64,000 nucleotides of DNA from Mallotus nudiflorus (lineage: Eukaryota; Streptophyta; Magnoliopsida; Malpighiales; Euphorbiaceae): positions 682,001-746,000 of the forward strand of contig CANTUR010000243.1 in the NCBI GenBank assembly GCA_947683625.1, given 5' to 3'. The notes below the pieces were generated by a model. It was given only the letters and a program-made list of their open reading frames with translations, had not been told where the DNA came from and did no database searches. The position numbers and the translations under genes are program-made. Shown one piece after another: positions 13,122 through 23,947 of this stretch (the first letter of the stretch is position 1; each line of letters opens with the position of its first letter).

Positions 13122-14248
13122 GTTTTGGCCCGAGAAGAACCCTCACCAACACCCTCTTCTCTGTCTGCCACCCACGCCCTCTCTCCCCCTCACTGTGCCG
13201 CCTTTCCCTTCGCCTGAGAACTCCATTGCCGCCGTGCGTTGAGCTTGCTGGAGTGTTGCAGTAGCTGCCTTCCTTCTTCCTCGCGAGGCAGCACCTTCTT
13301 CTCCTCGCACAGCAGCTCTGCATCCTCTCGTCCTGCCCTGCTTTGATCCTCTGTCCGTGCCATCTCCTTATGGTGTTGAGTTGCCTTCGTCGTCCCCATT
13401 TTCGGTGGTGGTGGCATGTCCTCTTCTTCCTCTTCCAGCTGCCTTGCCGGACAGTGAGCGTTCCTCACCCATTCTTTTCTTTCCCTCTCAAATTCCTTTG
13501 GTGTTTCGGTAGGTCTTAGGCTTGAGTTGTGGTTAATGGGTTGTTAAGGTTAGTTTTAATTTTTCTTTCTTCTTCCTTGATAGTTTGGTGGATTATTGAA
13601 TCTATACATAAATTGTATTGAAATTATTTGATAATTAGTTAGATTAATTGGTTGTTATTTGAGTTCAATTAATAATTAGAATAATTAAGGTTAATTTTTA
13701 TGTATTGATTGTTTTTTTTAGGGTTTAGGAATCTTGATGTTAATTATAAGTTTGTTAATTTGGGTATTAATTAATATTTTTTTTATTAATTTCGAAAATT
13801 ATTTGCAAAAAATTATAAAATTTTAATAATTGAGATTATTAGTGAATGTTATTAATTTTAGAACTCAAATTATAATTTTTGTGATTTTTATACTATTTTT
13901 ATAAATATTTTTGTGTTTATGCCAAATTTGATTTTTAGGTTAAATAATATTTTTTGGGAGGAAATTGTTGGTTGATTTAATGTTTTAATTATATTAGGAA
14001 GGTTTATTTTGAGAAAATGAATTTTTGGCATGATTAAATAATTTTAAAGAATTATTTTTTAGTATTACAAGCACATTGTGTAATTTATGTATTTTAGGGG
14101 GATAAAAATGTAATTTTACGCTAAACATAGTTAAATATATATATTAATTAGTTTTATTAATAATTAAGGGGTTTAGAGAATTTTTTTTTTATAAATTAAT
14201 TGGTATTTTTACCTAAGTAGTGTAAATTTTAAATATTAAATCCCAAAG

Positions 14249-14288
<40 letters not shown>

Positions 14289-15107
14289 CATTTTAATGGA
14301 TTTAAAATTAGGTTATAATTATGTTTTGGCGAAGGAATACAAATTTAGTTGTTAATTTTGAATAATTGAGATTTTATATGTTTTTGTATATTTTTAGTAT
14401 ATGTGTATGTGAAATATGTATGTTGAGAAACAAATATTATTAATTCTTGATATTTTATTGAGTTATGATCTCGGTCGGGGCAAAATGTAGATTTGGGAGC
14501 TCGACTCGAGTGTGGGTGTCTGTGATTATTAGAAGTGCATTTTTATGCAGGTCTGTCTCTACCTTTGGTAGAGATGTCCGTTTTACAGAGGAGACTCTGC
14601 CGAAATTTCGATAGATTTTCTCGTAAAACGTGATATTCATAAAATTTCTATCGTTAGTTAGGTTATGTCCTGTCTATCGAATTTTTGTTCGATTTTCCTT
14701 GAGTCAGCCTGGAATTTTATTATTTTATTGATTGTTGATTTCGATTCCATAACGATGTTTTAAAAGTCGATTCATTATTTTTCTTTTAGAGCATATCAGA
14801 GCAGAAGTTGTGAGACCGAGGCAGACGCGTGGTCGTCAGCCTTCACACTCATCTTGTAAGTCAATAGAATGATCTGTGCGTGTGTTTTAATTAACAAATG
14901 CGTGCGCTCATATTTTAATATTGATTATATGGTTTATTCAATTTAATGTTGCTATTTAAGATTTAAATGCATTTTATTTATTTATTTAAAATCGATTTTG
15001 AGAAATTTTGGTAGAACGGGCTACCTGGTGGGCTTCACCAGGATTATGTGCACATGGTAGAGATTGAGAGATGGATCCGTGATGTATATATGATTGGTGA
15101 ATGTTAA

Positions 15108-15300
15108 ACTGGGACGGGTGCCTCGGTGGAAGCCTTTGCTCTCGGGGACCGCCAGTGATTGTAAAGTTATTAATGAACTGGGATGGGTTCCTCGGTTGAT
15201 GCCTTTGCTCTCGAGGACCGCCAGTGCTATATATTTGGATTAAGTGAATGACTACGACTTGGTGCCTCAGTTGATGCCTTTGCTCTCGGGGATCGGTAGT
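15108..15300 (+). repeat. Triplicated ~50-bp motif inside the solo LTR
   Basis: Three diverged units begin at 15,108, 15,177 and 15,257. The first two read 'actggga(c/t)ggg' then 'ctcggt', 'gcctttgctctcg(g/a)ggacc' and 'gccagtg'. The third lacks a few bases and ends 'gatcggtagt'. Spacing is 69 and 80 bases. Confidence 0.85.
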
Positions 15301-15917
15301 CTAATTGGAATAAGTGGGCCCAATTGGCCATTTAGATTTTGGGTTTAGGGTTCTACTGAGATTTTTCAAAAGCTATATCAATACATTATAAATTATTTTC
15401 ACTACAAATATGTATATAGTTTTAAAAAAGGTTTTTAAACCGTACAGCTCTTTTTATTGACTTACTCAGTGAGGTCTGATTCCCCTCAATTTATTTTTTT
15501 TCAGGAGCTTGGGAGTTCGACCTCAGACTACCTCAACGCCGGGTTTCTTCTTCACCGGTTATTTTATGTAGGTCATTGTAAGTTGTACTGTGTGTTAATC
15601 TAGGTTGTTGCAGTAGTATATGTACTAAGGATTTGTATGGTTTAAACACAATTGTGTAAATTAGTTATGTAAACCTCGCTTATGTATAAGATTTAAATTT
15701 AATTTATAATATGAGATGTTGAAACACATTTTAATTAAGCAGTTGAATTTATGTATTTTGAGAAAAATCAGTTTGATAATATGTTCTATTAGTAATTAAA
15801 GTTTAAAATATGAATGGTTTTATTTTCTTTTTCTTTAGACTTACTACGGGTTTCGGGGGCCTTATGCCTACCCATTCCCTAGTGTCGGTCACGTGCCCTC
15901 GGGTTCGGGTCGTGATG

Positions 15918-15922
15918 CTAAT
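15918..15922. other. Target-site duplication CTAAT, right copy
   Basis: Matches 12,655-12,659 on the other side of the solo LTR. Confidence 0.8.
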
Positions 15923-17340
15923 GTAAATGCATGATCCATAAAAGTAGTAAATAAATTTGGGTTGCATCCAAAGAATGATGAATGATGTAAGTCAGGGTGC
16001 ATGAAATATGATCAATTCCAAAATTCATGCAAAAATTGTAGTGATGCATGTTTGGGTGCATACAAGGATACATTTGAAGGATCTAAAAATGATTCATTTC
16101 ACAAATATCCTTTCTAAGATTGATCCATATTTCAAATTTTGGGGCAATAAAACATTTTATTTGAAAATAAATAAAAATTAACTTTAAAATCCAAAATGAA
16201 GAAAGAAAATGCTTAAATAGAAAAGTAACTTGAAAATTAAAAAGAAAGGAAGAATATTTGAAAAATGGATTTTAGATTTAAAAGAGCATTTAAAAATAAT
16301 ATTTGATTGATTATATGAACCATTAATTCACATTATGAATTTCCATCAAGTTAGGCCTCAAAATGTGAATTTTGTACCTAGGATGGATATTTCCCTCATC
16401 ATAAATTATCAAATCATTTTATTTGAAAAACTAGAAAATAAAGGAAATGGAGATGTATATTCTTGCACTTAGATGATTTTTGTGATCAACATAAGAAGAT
16501 TTTAAATGAAATATGAAAATAGAAAATAAAACATTCATGAAAATGATTGATTTCTATTAAAGAAAATATAAAATTCCATAATTAATAATAGATGAAAATA
16601 AGAAATATTTATTTATAAAATAGGAATTGATAAGGCAAATGTAGAGAAATAAGTATAAAATAGAAATTAGTTTATTACTAAAATAAAAAAATGATTTATT
16701 AAGCAATAAAACAACCAAAAGTATAATGGTTTATTTTTGATATTTTATACCAAGTAAAGCGTAAATTAAGCATAATAATCAAAAGAAAGTCCATCATGAT
16801 GATCTTATAACAAAATAAAGCATAAAATGTTAAAATTAAGCAAATAAAGAAAGAGAAAGGAGTAGAAGTAGAGATTGAAGATAAAAAGATGAAAAGTAAC
16901 AAAAGCATAAATAAGATATAAAAATGAGAATTGAGTGTAGAGATTTAAAGAACACAATAATATACAACATAAATAGAAAATCAATATCCAAATAGACAAA
17001 TGATAAAATAAAGTTTACAAAAATAAATAATAATAGTAATAAATGTTAGTAAAAGTTAGTAGCTTGAGATTGAGATCTTGAGATTGATAACAACAGGTAT
17101 ATATAATGCAATGAATGATGCTAATGCAATGCATGCTCACACAAGCATTAAATAAATTTGGGGTGCATGCAAAGGATGATGCATGATGTAAGCCGGGAAG
17201 CATGAAAAATGATGCAAATTGAGGAAGCATTCAAGTATGCATCTAGAGGATCTAAAAATGAGCATTTGCATGATAGTGATATACACCAAACAAGTGATAT
17301 GCATAAAGGTACATGAATGAATGAAAATGCAATAATGCAA
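15923..17340. repeat. AT-rich tandem repeat: end of copy 1 and all of copy 2
   Basis: 15,923-16,100 completes copy 1 (ending in 'gaaggatctaaaaatgattc') and 16,100-17,340 is copy 2, which ends with the related 'gaggatctaaaaatgagcat' at 17,246. Both contain 'ataaatttggg(t/g)tgcat' followed by 'gatgatg..tgatgtaag'. The frames at 16,699-17,340 are stop-poor only because of the base composition. Confidence 0.6.
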
Positions 17341-17470
17341 AAGAAATTAAGGAAGTAAAGAATAGTACTATAACATATATAAGAGTAGAGAAAAGGTTAG
17401 TAGAGATAAGAAAACAATATTAAATATGAAATAAAATAAAATAACAAACACTAAGATCATAATTAGGTTA

Positions 17471-18410
17471 TGTCGACCATTTGCATAATCAAACTCCTAA
17501 TTTTGGACTTTGATAAACCCTTTAGATTTTAATGATTTCCTTTAACTGTGTAGGAAGTTGATTGATTATCAAGAATAATTATTTAATGATTAGAGACAAT
17601 GAAATACTCCTAAGAGTATAAATATGAATTTTGATGAAGTATCTGAATCCCCAATCTTTGAAAAACAATTATATACAAAAAATATACAAATTTGGACTTA
17701 TAGTGGTTTACTCATGAGCATCTCATGAACCCCTCACAAGTTGACCTTGTATAGTGCCTCAGGAGCTCATTTTTTACAAAATGGTCAGTGCTCCTCATGA
17801 GCTACCCTCACAATCATGAGGAGTAGAGCTCAGCTCATGAGGGCAGTTCTGACATCATTCAATGGACATTTTTAAATGCAATGGTCCTTAAACTGATGCT
17901 CACGAGCCAGGGTTTGCTCCTCACGATCGTGAGTGGCATTCTAATAGAGTTAGGTCTAAAATTATTCAAAAAATAAATAAAATAAAGGACATTGAAGACA
18001 TAATCAATGCAACCATCAACCATATTCTAAGTTTTTTTATCTATATAAACAACTTCTGGAGTTCAATTGAAGGTTTAAGAAACTTATTTATTCATTATAC
18101 TCGCTTAAGCATTCAATTAAACTCTTAAAAATCTCTTTAATTCATTTTTACATTTGTATAACTCTTGTGAGAGTTAATGAGTGTTAGAATAGATATTCTT
18201 ATTCTTTTATTTTTTGGGATTAAGAAAATAGGAAGTGAGAATCTATTCTAGTGGAATTGGTTTAAGTGTTTATCCATTAAAATATTTGGGATTTGGTTTT
18301 TTGAGTTAGCCTTGTAACAATCAAGTATAAAGTTGAAAGAGTGAGCCTCAAACTCTTATGTAATCTCAATCTTGTGAATAAGATTATGGAGATTGAAAAT
18401 CCTAACTTAT
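17471..18410 (+). repeat. 5' LTR of the copia element, truncated
   Basis: Aligns with 26,511-27,430 of the 3' LTR, from the common 'ccatttgcat(a/g)at' start through 'gattga(a/c)aatcctaa'. It contains a cluster of ctcatgag-type palindromes at 17,710-17,945 and a TATA-like 'ctatataaac' near 18,040. The last 170-180 bases present in the 3' LTR are absent; foreign sequence begins at about 18,411. Confidence 0.88.
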
Positions 18411-19525
18411 GATATCAATGTTAGGGGTCACTCACAACTTATGAGAACTAATTGTGCATAATTGAGATTTTCACATTTAGACTTGAAAAAGTTTCAAATA
18501 ATATCAAGTATTGATATTATATTCTCATTGCTAATTAAACATGAATCTAGTAAGTCACACCTGATAGAGTTTTGCCAAATCACCATTTAATATTAATCTA
18601 ATTATTTATTAAAGAGTTTAATCAATTAATTAAGATTAATGGAATTGGATTTATGCTTTAAGCAATGATTCTAGTATATCATGAAATATAATTCCAATAA
18701 GAGTTTTATTATTAATTATTATTTAATTAATATAAGAAATTAATTAAAATACTAAATTAATAATAATATATGTTATTAATTAAATTATTAAATTTCATAT
18801 GAGATATTAAATAATTAATAATCAAATTAATAATAATATATGTTATTAATTAAATTATTAGATTTAATATAAGATATTAAATTATTAATAATTTAATTAA
18901 TAATTATGTGTAAATTGTTGACTTTGAATATATATAATACATGAGATGTATTTTCTACACATTTCTTTATACATTTCTTTATACATTACTATATCAAGGT
19001 GGCAAGCTAATGATGTAGTAAGTTACTTGCACAATTTGTTCACTAACCATATCAAAGGTGTATGCAAGGTGGCATGCGAAGTGATAAAATAATGATATGA
19101 TATAAGTGATGTTTAATTTGTGCATGTCTATATCAATTCACTTTCTCTATATACATATCCTTAGAAGAGTTCTAAGGAAGAGAGTTATGTGAACGAAATA
19201 TAAGTTATTGCTTTGAGAAAGTGTGTAGAATTTTTTGGTAAGAAAATATACCAAAAAGAAAAGCAACATATACATAAAACAAACTCTAAGTTCTTACAAT
19301 TGAATTAAGTTAATGCAAGTTTACAAGAGTCACTTGGAGTGGGTACTTTCTACTAAACTTAATCAAGGCAAGAAGGTGGTTGGCAAAGCTTTGGTGTTTC
19401 AAGCTAGTGGCCTAACACTTGGGAGGCTAAGTACTTGATTCAAGTGTTGAACCAAAGACATTTAATGCTAAGGAATTTGTAAATATTCTCAAACTTAGAA
19501 TTCCTAGGTTGTTGTTTACATGTTG
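18411..19525 (-). mobile_element. Inverted fragment of a dispersed repeat, inserted in the copia 5' end
   Basis: The reverse complement of this stretch is similar over its whole length to 43,260-44,335. Shared landmarks include 'catgaatctagtaagtcaca' against 'tgtgacttactaagttcatg', and the 'cttgaaacaccaa' region. It replaces the end of the copia 5' LTR, the primer-binding site and the start of gag, so it arrived together with or followed by a deletion. The AT-rich palindromic run 18,700-18,900 lies inside it. Confidence 0.7.
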
Positions 19526-19659
19526 TTTTTGATATTTAGCTATGTGTTTAAATGAAAATTGGATCTTTAGGATTGGAATTCTTCATATGAAGAAGAGTTA
19601 TATTGAGTAAATTTTTTAAAAAATTTTCTTTATTTAGGTTTGTGCTCACCACACAAGTC

Positions 19660-20250
19660 TTGATGCCTAAGTACCATAACTAATTCCTGACAAACACAAT
19701 ACTCATAAGCATGTTGCATAACATAATGCACCTAAACATGTTGAACAAACCTATCAAAATACATATTGCCATTGTCAATGCATGTCTTATACTCTTACTC
19801 AAAATAGTAGGAGACACATACCACTATAACATCAAAGGCATGTTTCGTTTACTAAACAATCATATACTCCTATAACAAATAAGTTTGCAAATGTTGTATG
19901 TTCGTATTGCATGATTAAAGGACACACCAACAATGTGTGCTTCTATAGAAGACTATATATGAATTTTCTTTTTTTGGATTATCTTAAAACTAAACAACCT
20001 ATACCAAGAAAATTTTGGGTTCAAAAGAACACTTAAATTGTCTTATGTATGCGTGCTTAAAATCCACAAGAGAAAAAAATAAGTGGTATCTTGATAGTGG
20101 ACGTTTAAGGCACACGACAGGAGATAAGGAGTAATTCAACAAGCTTGATGCAAAGGATGAAGGACATGTCACATTTGGAGACAATGCCAAAATAAAGATA
20201 TTAGGCATTAGAGAAATAGGTAATCCTAAATCCTTATTTATACATAATGT
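19660..20250 (+). pseudogene. copia gag zinc knuckle and protease remnant
   Basis: At 19,899-19,940 a CCHC zinc knuckle is intact: C-x2-C-x4-H-x4-C ('CSYCMIKGHTNNVC'), the nucleic-acid-binding motif of gag. At about 20,083-20,130 the frame reads 'KWYLDSGRLRH', the aspartic-protease active site, where DSG is the catalytic triad and the family usually continues with a cysteine. At least three stop codons separate these from each other. The upstream gag core is missing. Confidence 0.75.
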
Positions 20251-20611
20251 GTTGCTTGTTGATGGTCTTAAGCATAATTTATTTAGTATATGTCAATTAT
20301 ATGACATGAGAAACAAAGTGACTTTTTATCCTAGAAATTGCTTTGTTAGTAGTCTTGATAAAGATAAAGTAATTTTTAGTGGTGAAAGAATAGACAATGT
20401 TTATGTTATTGATTTAAATAAACTTAAAAATAAAGACATAAAATTCTTAATGTCTTTTTCTTTTGACACATGGACATGGCATAGAAGGTTAGAACATGCA
20501 AATTTTAAGCTATTGAATGATAGTTGTAAATATGAAATTATTGGTTTACCCAAGCTTAAATTCTCTGAGGATAAACCTTGTGATGCTTGTCAAAAGGAAA
20601 AACAATCTTAG
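20249..20611 (+). pseudogene. copia GAG-pre-integrase and integrase zinc-binding domain
   Basis: An open stretch of 120 codons. It contains 'LVDGLKHNLFSICQL', typical of the region just before copia integrase, and an HHCC zinc-binding site: H-x4-H in 'WHRRLEHA' and C-x2-C in 'CDACQ'. A stop codon follows directly at 20,609-20,611, after which the same protein continues. In an active element this part helps bind viral-like DNA ends for insertion; here it is broken. Confidence 0.85.
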
Positions 20612-21413
20612 TCTTCGTTTAAGCTCAAGAATGTAGCATCCACCTTTAGGCTACTTGAACTTATACATATGAATTTATTTGGACCAACTAGAGTTACTAG
20701 TCTAAGTGGAATGCACTATGCTTATGTATTAGTTGATGACTACTCTAAATACACTTTGGTGTGTTTTATTGTTCATAAGAATAATGCATTTAAAGCTTTT
20801 AAAAACTTCTCAAAAAGGATTAAAAAAGAACAAGGTTTTTGTATTTCTTCCATTAAAAGTGATCATGGAATTGAATTTGAAAATTAATTCTTTAAAACCT
20901 TTTATAATGAAAATAGTATTTCACATACATATTCATCTCCTAGAACTCTTCAATAAAATAGGGTAGTTGAAAGGAAAAATAGAACTCTTGTGGACATGAC
21001 TAGAATAATGCTTCATAAGTATAATTTTCCTCTATACTTTTGGTCGGAATCCATTAACATATTTTATTATATTTCAAATAGAGTTTTTTAATAGAGAAAT
21101 TTTAAATAAAACTTCTTATGAGCTATGGAATAATAGAAAACCCAAAATCTCATATCTAAGAGTATTTTGATGCAAATATTTTATGGATAATCTTGAAAAA
21201 TTTGATTCTAAAGCCGATGAAGGAATTTTCCTAGGTTATTCCACTTCTAGTAAAGCATATAGAGTGTTTAATAAGAGAACTCTAGTAGTTGAAAAGTCTA
21301 TGCATGTTGTATTTGATGAATCAAACTCACTTGATCCTAGAAAGGATGTTTGTAGTGTTGATGATCTTGTAGGTGACAATGAGATTATGGATACACAAGA
21401 AAAAAAATGCTAG
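20612..21413 (+). pseudogene. copia integrase catalytic core remnant
   Basis: 20,669-20,887 gives 'YAYVLVDDYSKYT', carrying the first catalytic aspartate of the DDE triad, and 'IKSDHGIEFEN', carrying the second. The third (glutamate) region near 20,920-20,990 is frameshifted ('VERKNRTL'-like text follows a stop). 21,183-21,413 is the C-terminal part, 'DEGIFLGYSTSSKAYRVFN', a signature of copia integrases. Several stops and indels between these pieces rule out activity. Confidence 0.85.
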
Positions 21414-22130
21414 TAAGACTTTGGAACTTTAAGGTCCAAATAAGGAGGACAATGAGGAGATATCTCAACCTACCTTAAAGGATAAACTTCTAAAGGATTA
21501 ACAATTCAAGAAAGCTCATCCTTAAGATCTCATCATAGGTGATACTATAAAAGGATAACTATTAGCTCTAAACTTAAGTCTATTGTAAATTTAGCCTTCA
21601 TTTATGAAATTGAGCCAAAAAATGTTAATGATGCATTAAGTGATGAATTTTAGGTCCTTGCTATATAAGAAGAGTTAAATAAATTTGAAAGAAATAAGGT
21701 TTGGACCTTAGTTCCTAAACCTAAACATCTTTCTATTATAGGCACCAAAATAGGTGTTTAGAAATGAGATGCATGAGCAAGGTATCATAACTAGGAGCAA
21801 AGCTAGACTAGTAGCCAAAGGTTATAATCAAGAGGAAGGCATTGCTTATGATGAAACCTTTGCTCCCGTTGCAAGGTTAGAAGCTATTAGAATGTTACTT
21901 GCATTTGCATCATTCATGGATTTTAAAATTTATCAAATGGAAGTTAAAAGTGCATTTTTAAATGGTTTCATTGAAGAGGAGATATATGTTCAGCAACCTC
22001 CAAGTTTTAAAATTTTTGATTTTCTTAATCATGTGTTTAAATTTTCAAAAGCATTATATGGATTAAAACAAGTGTGATTTATTGATTGTTCAAATTTATA
22101 TTAATGAAATTATTTTTAGTGCTATTAATC
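21414..22130 (+). pseudogene. copia reverse transcriptase, deleted and mutated
   Basis: 21,754-22,077 carries 'KGYNQEEGIAYDETFAPVAR' and 'KSAFLNGFIEEEIYVQQP', the N-terminal half of a copia reverse transcriptase. The frame stops after 'ALYGLKQ', and the next 40-50 residues expected in the family are missing. It resumes at about 22,080, where the catalytic YVDD box appears as 'YINE' (about 22,098-22,109). Both catalytic aspartates are therefore lost, apart from the frame damage. Confidence 0.85.
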
Positions 22131-22991
22131 ATTTCTTATGTGAGGAATTTTTCTAAGTTGATACAAGAAGAATTTAAGATGATTATGATAGGTCAGCTCA
22201 AATTCTTCCTTGGACTGCAAATCAAGCAATGTAAAAATGGGACTTTTATCAATCAAACTAAATATGCTAGGGACATTTTTAAGAAATTTAGTATGGATGG
22301 AGCTAAGTCAAGCAAGACTCCTATGAGAACTACTACCAAATTCAACAAAGATAAGAATGACAAACTATTTGATGAAAAGCGATTTAAAGGTATGATCGGA
22401 TCCCTTATTTATTTAACTGCTAGTAGACTACATACTATGTTTGCTACTTGTTTGTGTGCTAGGTTTCAATCTAGTTTGAGAGAGTCTCATTTGAATGCTA
22501 TCAAAAGGATTATCAAATATCTTTGTGGAACAATACATTTAGGACTTTGGTATCCTAAAAGTTCATCCTTTGACCTCATTAGTTATTTAGATGTAGATGT
22601 TGTTGGTAGTTTACTAAATAGAAAGAGCACTTCCATAACTTGTCAAATTTTACGTAGTTGCTTAGTTTATTGGTTTAGCAAGAAACAAGTTTTAGTTGCC
22701 TTGTCCATAACTGAGGAAGAATATATTGCAGCTAGTTGTTGTTGCTTACAAGTCTTATGGCAAAAGCAACAACTTAAGGAGTATGGTATTGAACTTGATC
22801 ATATTCCTAGTAAATGTGACAATACTAGTGTTATAAACCTTAGTAAGAATTCCATTCAGTATTTTAGAACTAAACATATTGACATTAGACATCATTTAGT
22901 ATGTGATCATGTGCAAATTGGTGATATTTTTCTTGATTTTGTTGATACTAATAATCAATTAGTAGACATCTTTACCAAGCCTTTAGGCTAG
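22086..22991 (+). pseudogene. copia reverse transcriptase end and RNase H
   Basis: A long open stretch of 301 codons, the best-preserved part of the element. It covers the C-terminal part of reverse transcriptase ('GQLKFFLGLQIKQ', 'GSLIYLTASRLHTMFA') and RNase H: 'DVDVVGSLLNRKSTS', 'SKKQVLVALSITEEEYIAAS' and 'KHIDIRHHLVCDHV', ending 'VDIFTKPLG' before a TAG. Some family residues are changed, for example the tryptophan/glycine after the first aspartate. With no intact upstream frame it cannot be translated as part of a polyprotein. Confidence 0.88.
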
Positions 22992-23940
22992 GAAAGATTA
23001 AATTTCATCAAAGATGAGCTTGGTATGATTGATAGCTCAAGTTTATCTTGACAACTTAATATATTGCACATTCGATGATTGGATCTGTAAATGATCATGT
23101 AGTTCTTTATCTTTTGATTACTTTTCGTATTTGATACCTATTCTCTCTTTCAAATTTAACCATGATTTCTATACCTTTGGTTTATTTTTGGTATTTGATA
23201 CTTTGTCATATTTATTTGTGAAAATTATTATTTTATAAATTTTATCATGTAAAAATTTTATCTGAAAAATATTTTCCTTTTAAATAATTAATTATTGAAT
23301 TTTATTTAAATTTATCGATTAATTAAAAGAGCAAATTTTTTTCATGAACATGATTTAATTGATTTTGCATTTTCATGATTTATTTTTAAATATATTTTAT
23401 TAAAAATAATTATGTCAAAATAATTATTTTAAAAAATCTATTTTTTAATTAAATACATTTCATTTTGTTAATTTATGATATTTATTGAAATAGCATTTGA
23501 TTTAATTGCTATTTGATATGATTTGATGATTAAGGACTAATTTGAAACGTTTTTAGGATGTAATTGTAAATAATTTGAAAGTTTAGGGGCCCTCTAGCAT
23601 CTTTCAGCATGAGTTGTTAAGCTCGTGACTATTGGACCTCGGTCTATCTAGAGCCGCTCAAGAGCGATGCTCACGAGTGGATCATTCGTGAACAGTAATC
23701 TGATAGTCCAAAATCTTTATTTTATAAGGATTTGGTCTCTTTCTTGCATGGATTCTTTTTTAAATGGTAACCTACATTTATGCACAACTCTTTAGCATAT
23801 TTGTGATTTTTTTGAACCATAATTCATGCCTATATAAACCTCATAAACTCTCATTTTTATTCTCACATCATTTTTTTTCCAATTCAAACCTTTCTCCTAT
23901 TTAGCAAATTCTCTCATCTTTTCTCTATTACTCCAAGTGT
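22992..23940 (+). other. Noncoding spacer of the copia element
   Basis: AT-rich sequence between RNase H and the env-like frame, without recognisable coding content. A short GC-richer segment at 23,590-23,700 has CTC(A/C)(C/A)GAG-like palindromic motifs resembling those in the LTRs. Confidence 0.6.
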
Positions 23941-23947
23941 TATCTCC

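Larger units (their letters stand above)
12660..15917 (+). mobile_element. Solo LTR, probably Ty3/gypsy (Tekay/Del-like)
   Basis: Starts TGTAATACCC and ends in the GC-rich tract 'tcgggttcgggtcgtgatg', where the canonical terminal CA appears mutated. It is flanked by CTAAT on both sides and contains no coding region, so it is a solo LTR of about 3.26 kb left by recombination between the two LTRs. An (AT)n tract at 13,075-13,118 is followed by the only pyrimidine/GC-rich stretch nearby (13,130-13,480), as expected for a TATA region and transcript leader. A block at 14,465-14,640 and three copies of a 'tgcctttgctctcggggacc' motif at 15,108-15,300 are further structure. The family assignment rests on LTR length and on remembered similarity of the 3' end to plant gypsy LTRs. 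Short frames inside (13,020-13,470) are not genes. Confidence 0.75.

Noticed and set aside
13020..13470. Several overlapping open frames on both strands in a GC-richer stretch
   Set aside because: They lie in the solo LTR just after an (AT)n tract. Their residues come from microsatellite and pyrimidine-rich leader sequence and match no domain.
18700..18900. AT-rich palindromic run (attaat/aattaat) as a replication origin or matrix attachment site
   Set aside because: Such runs are common in this AT-rich DNA and lie within a repeat fragment; nothing specific supports a function.
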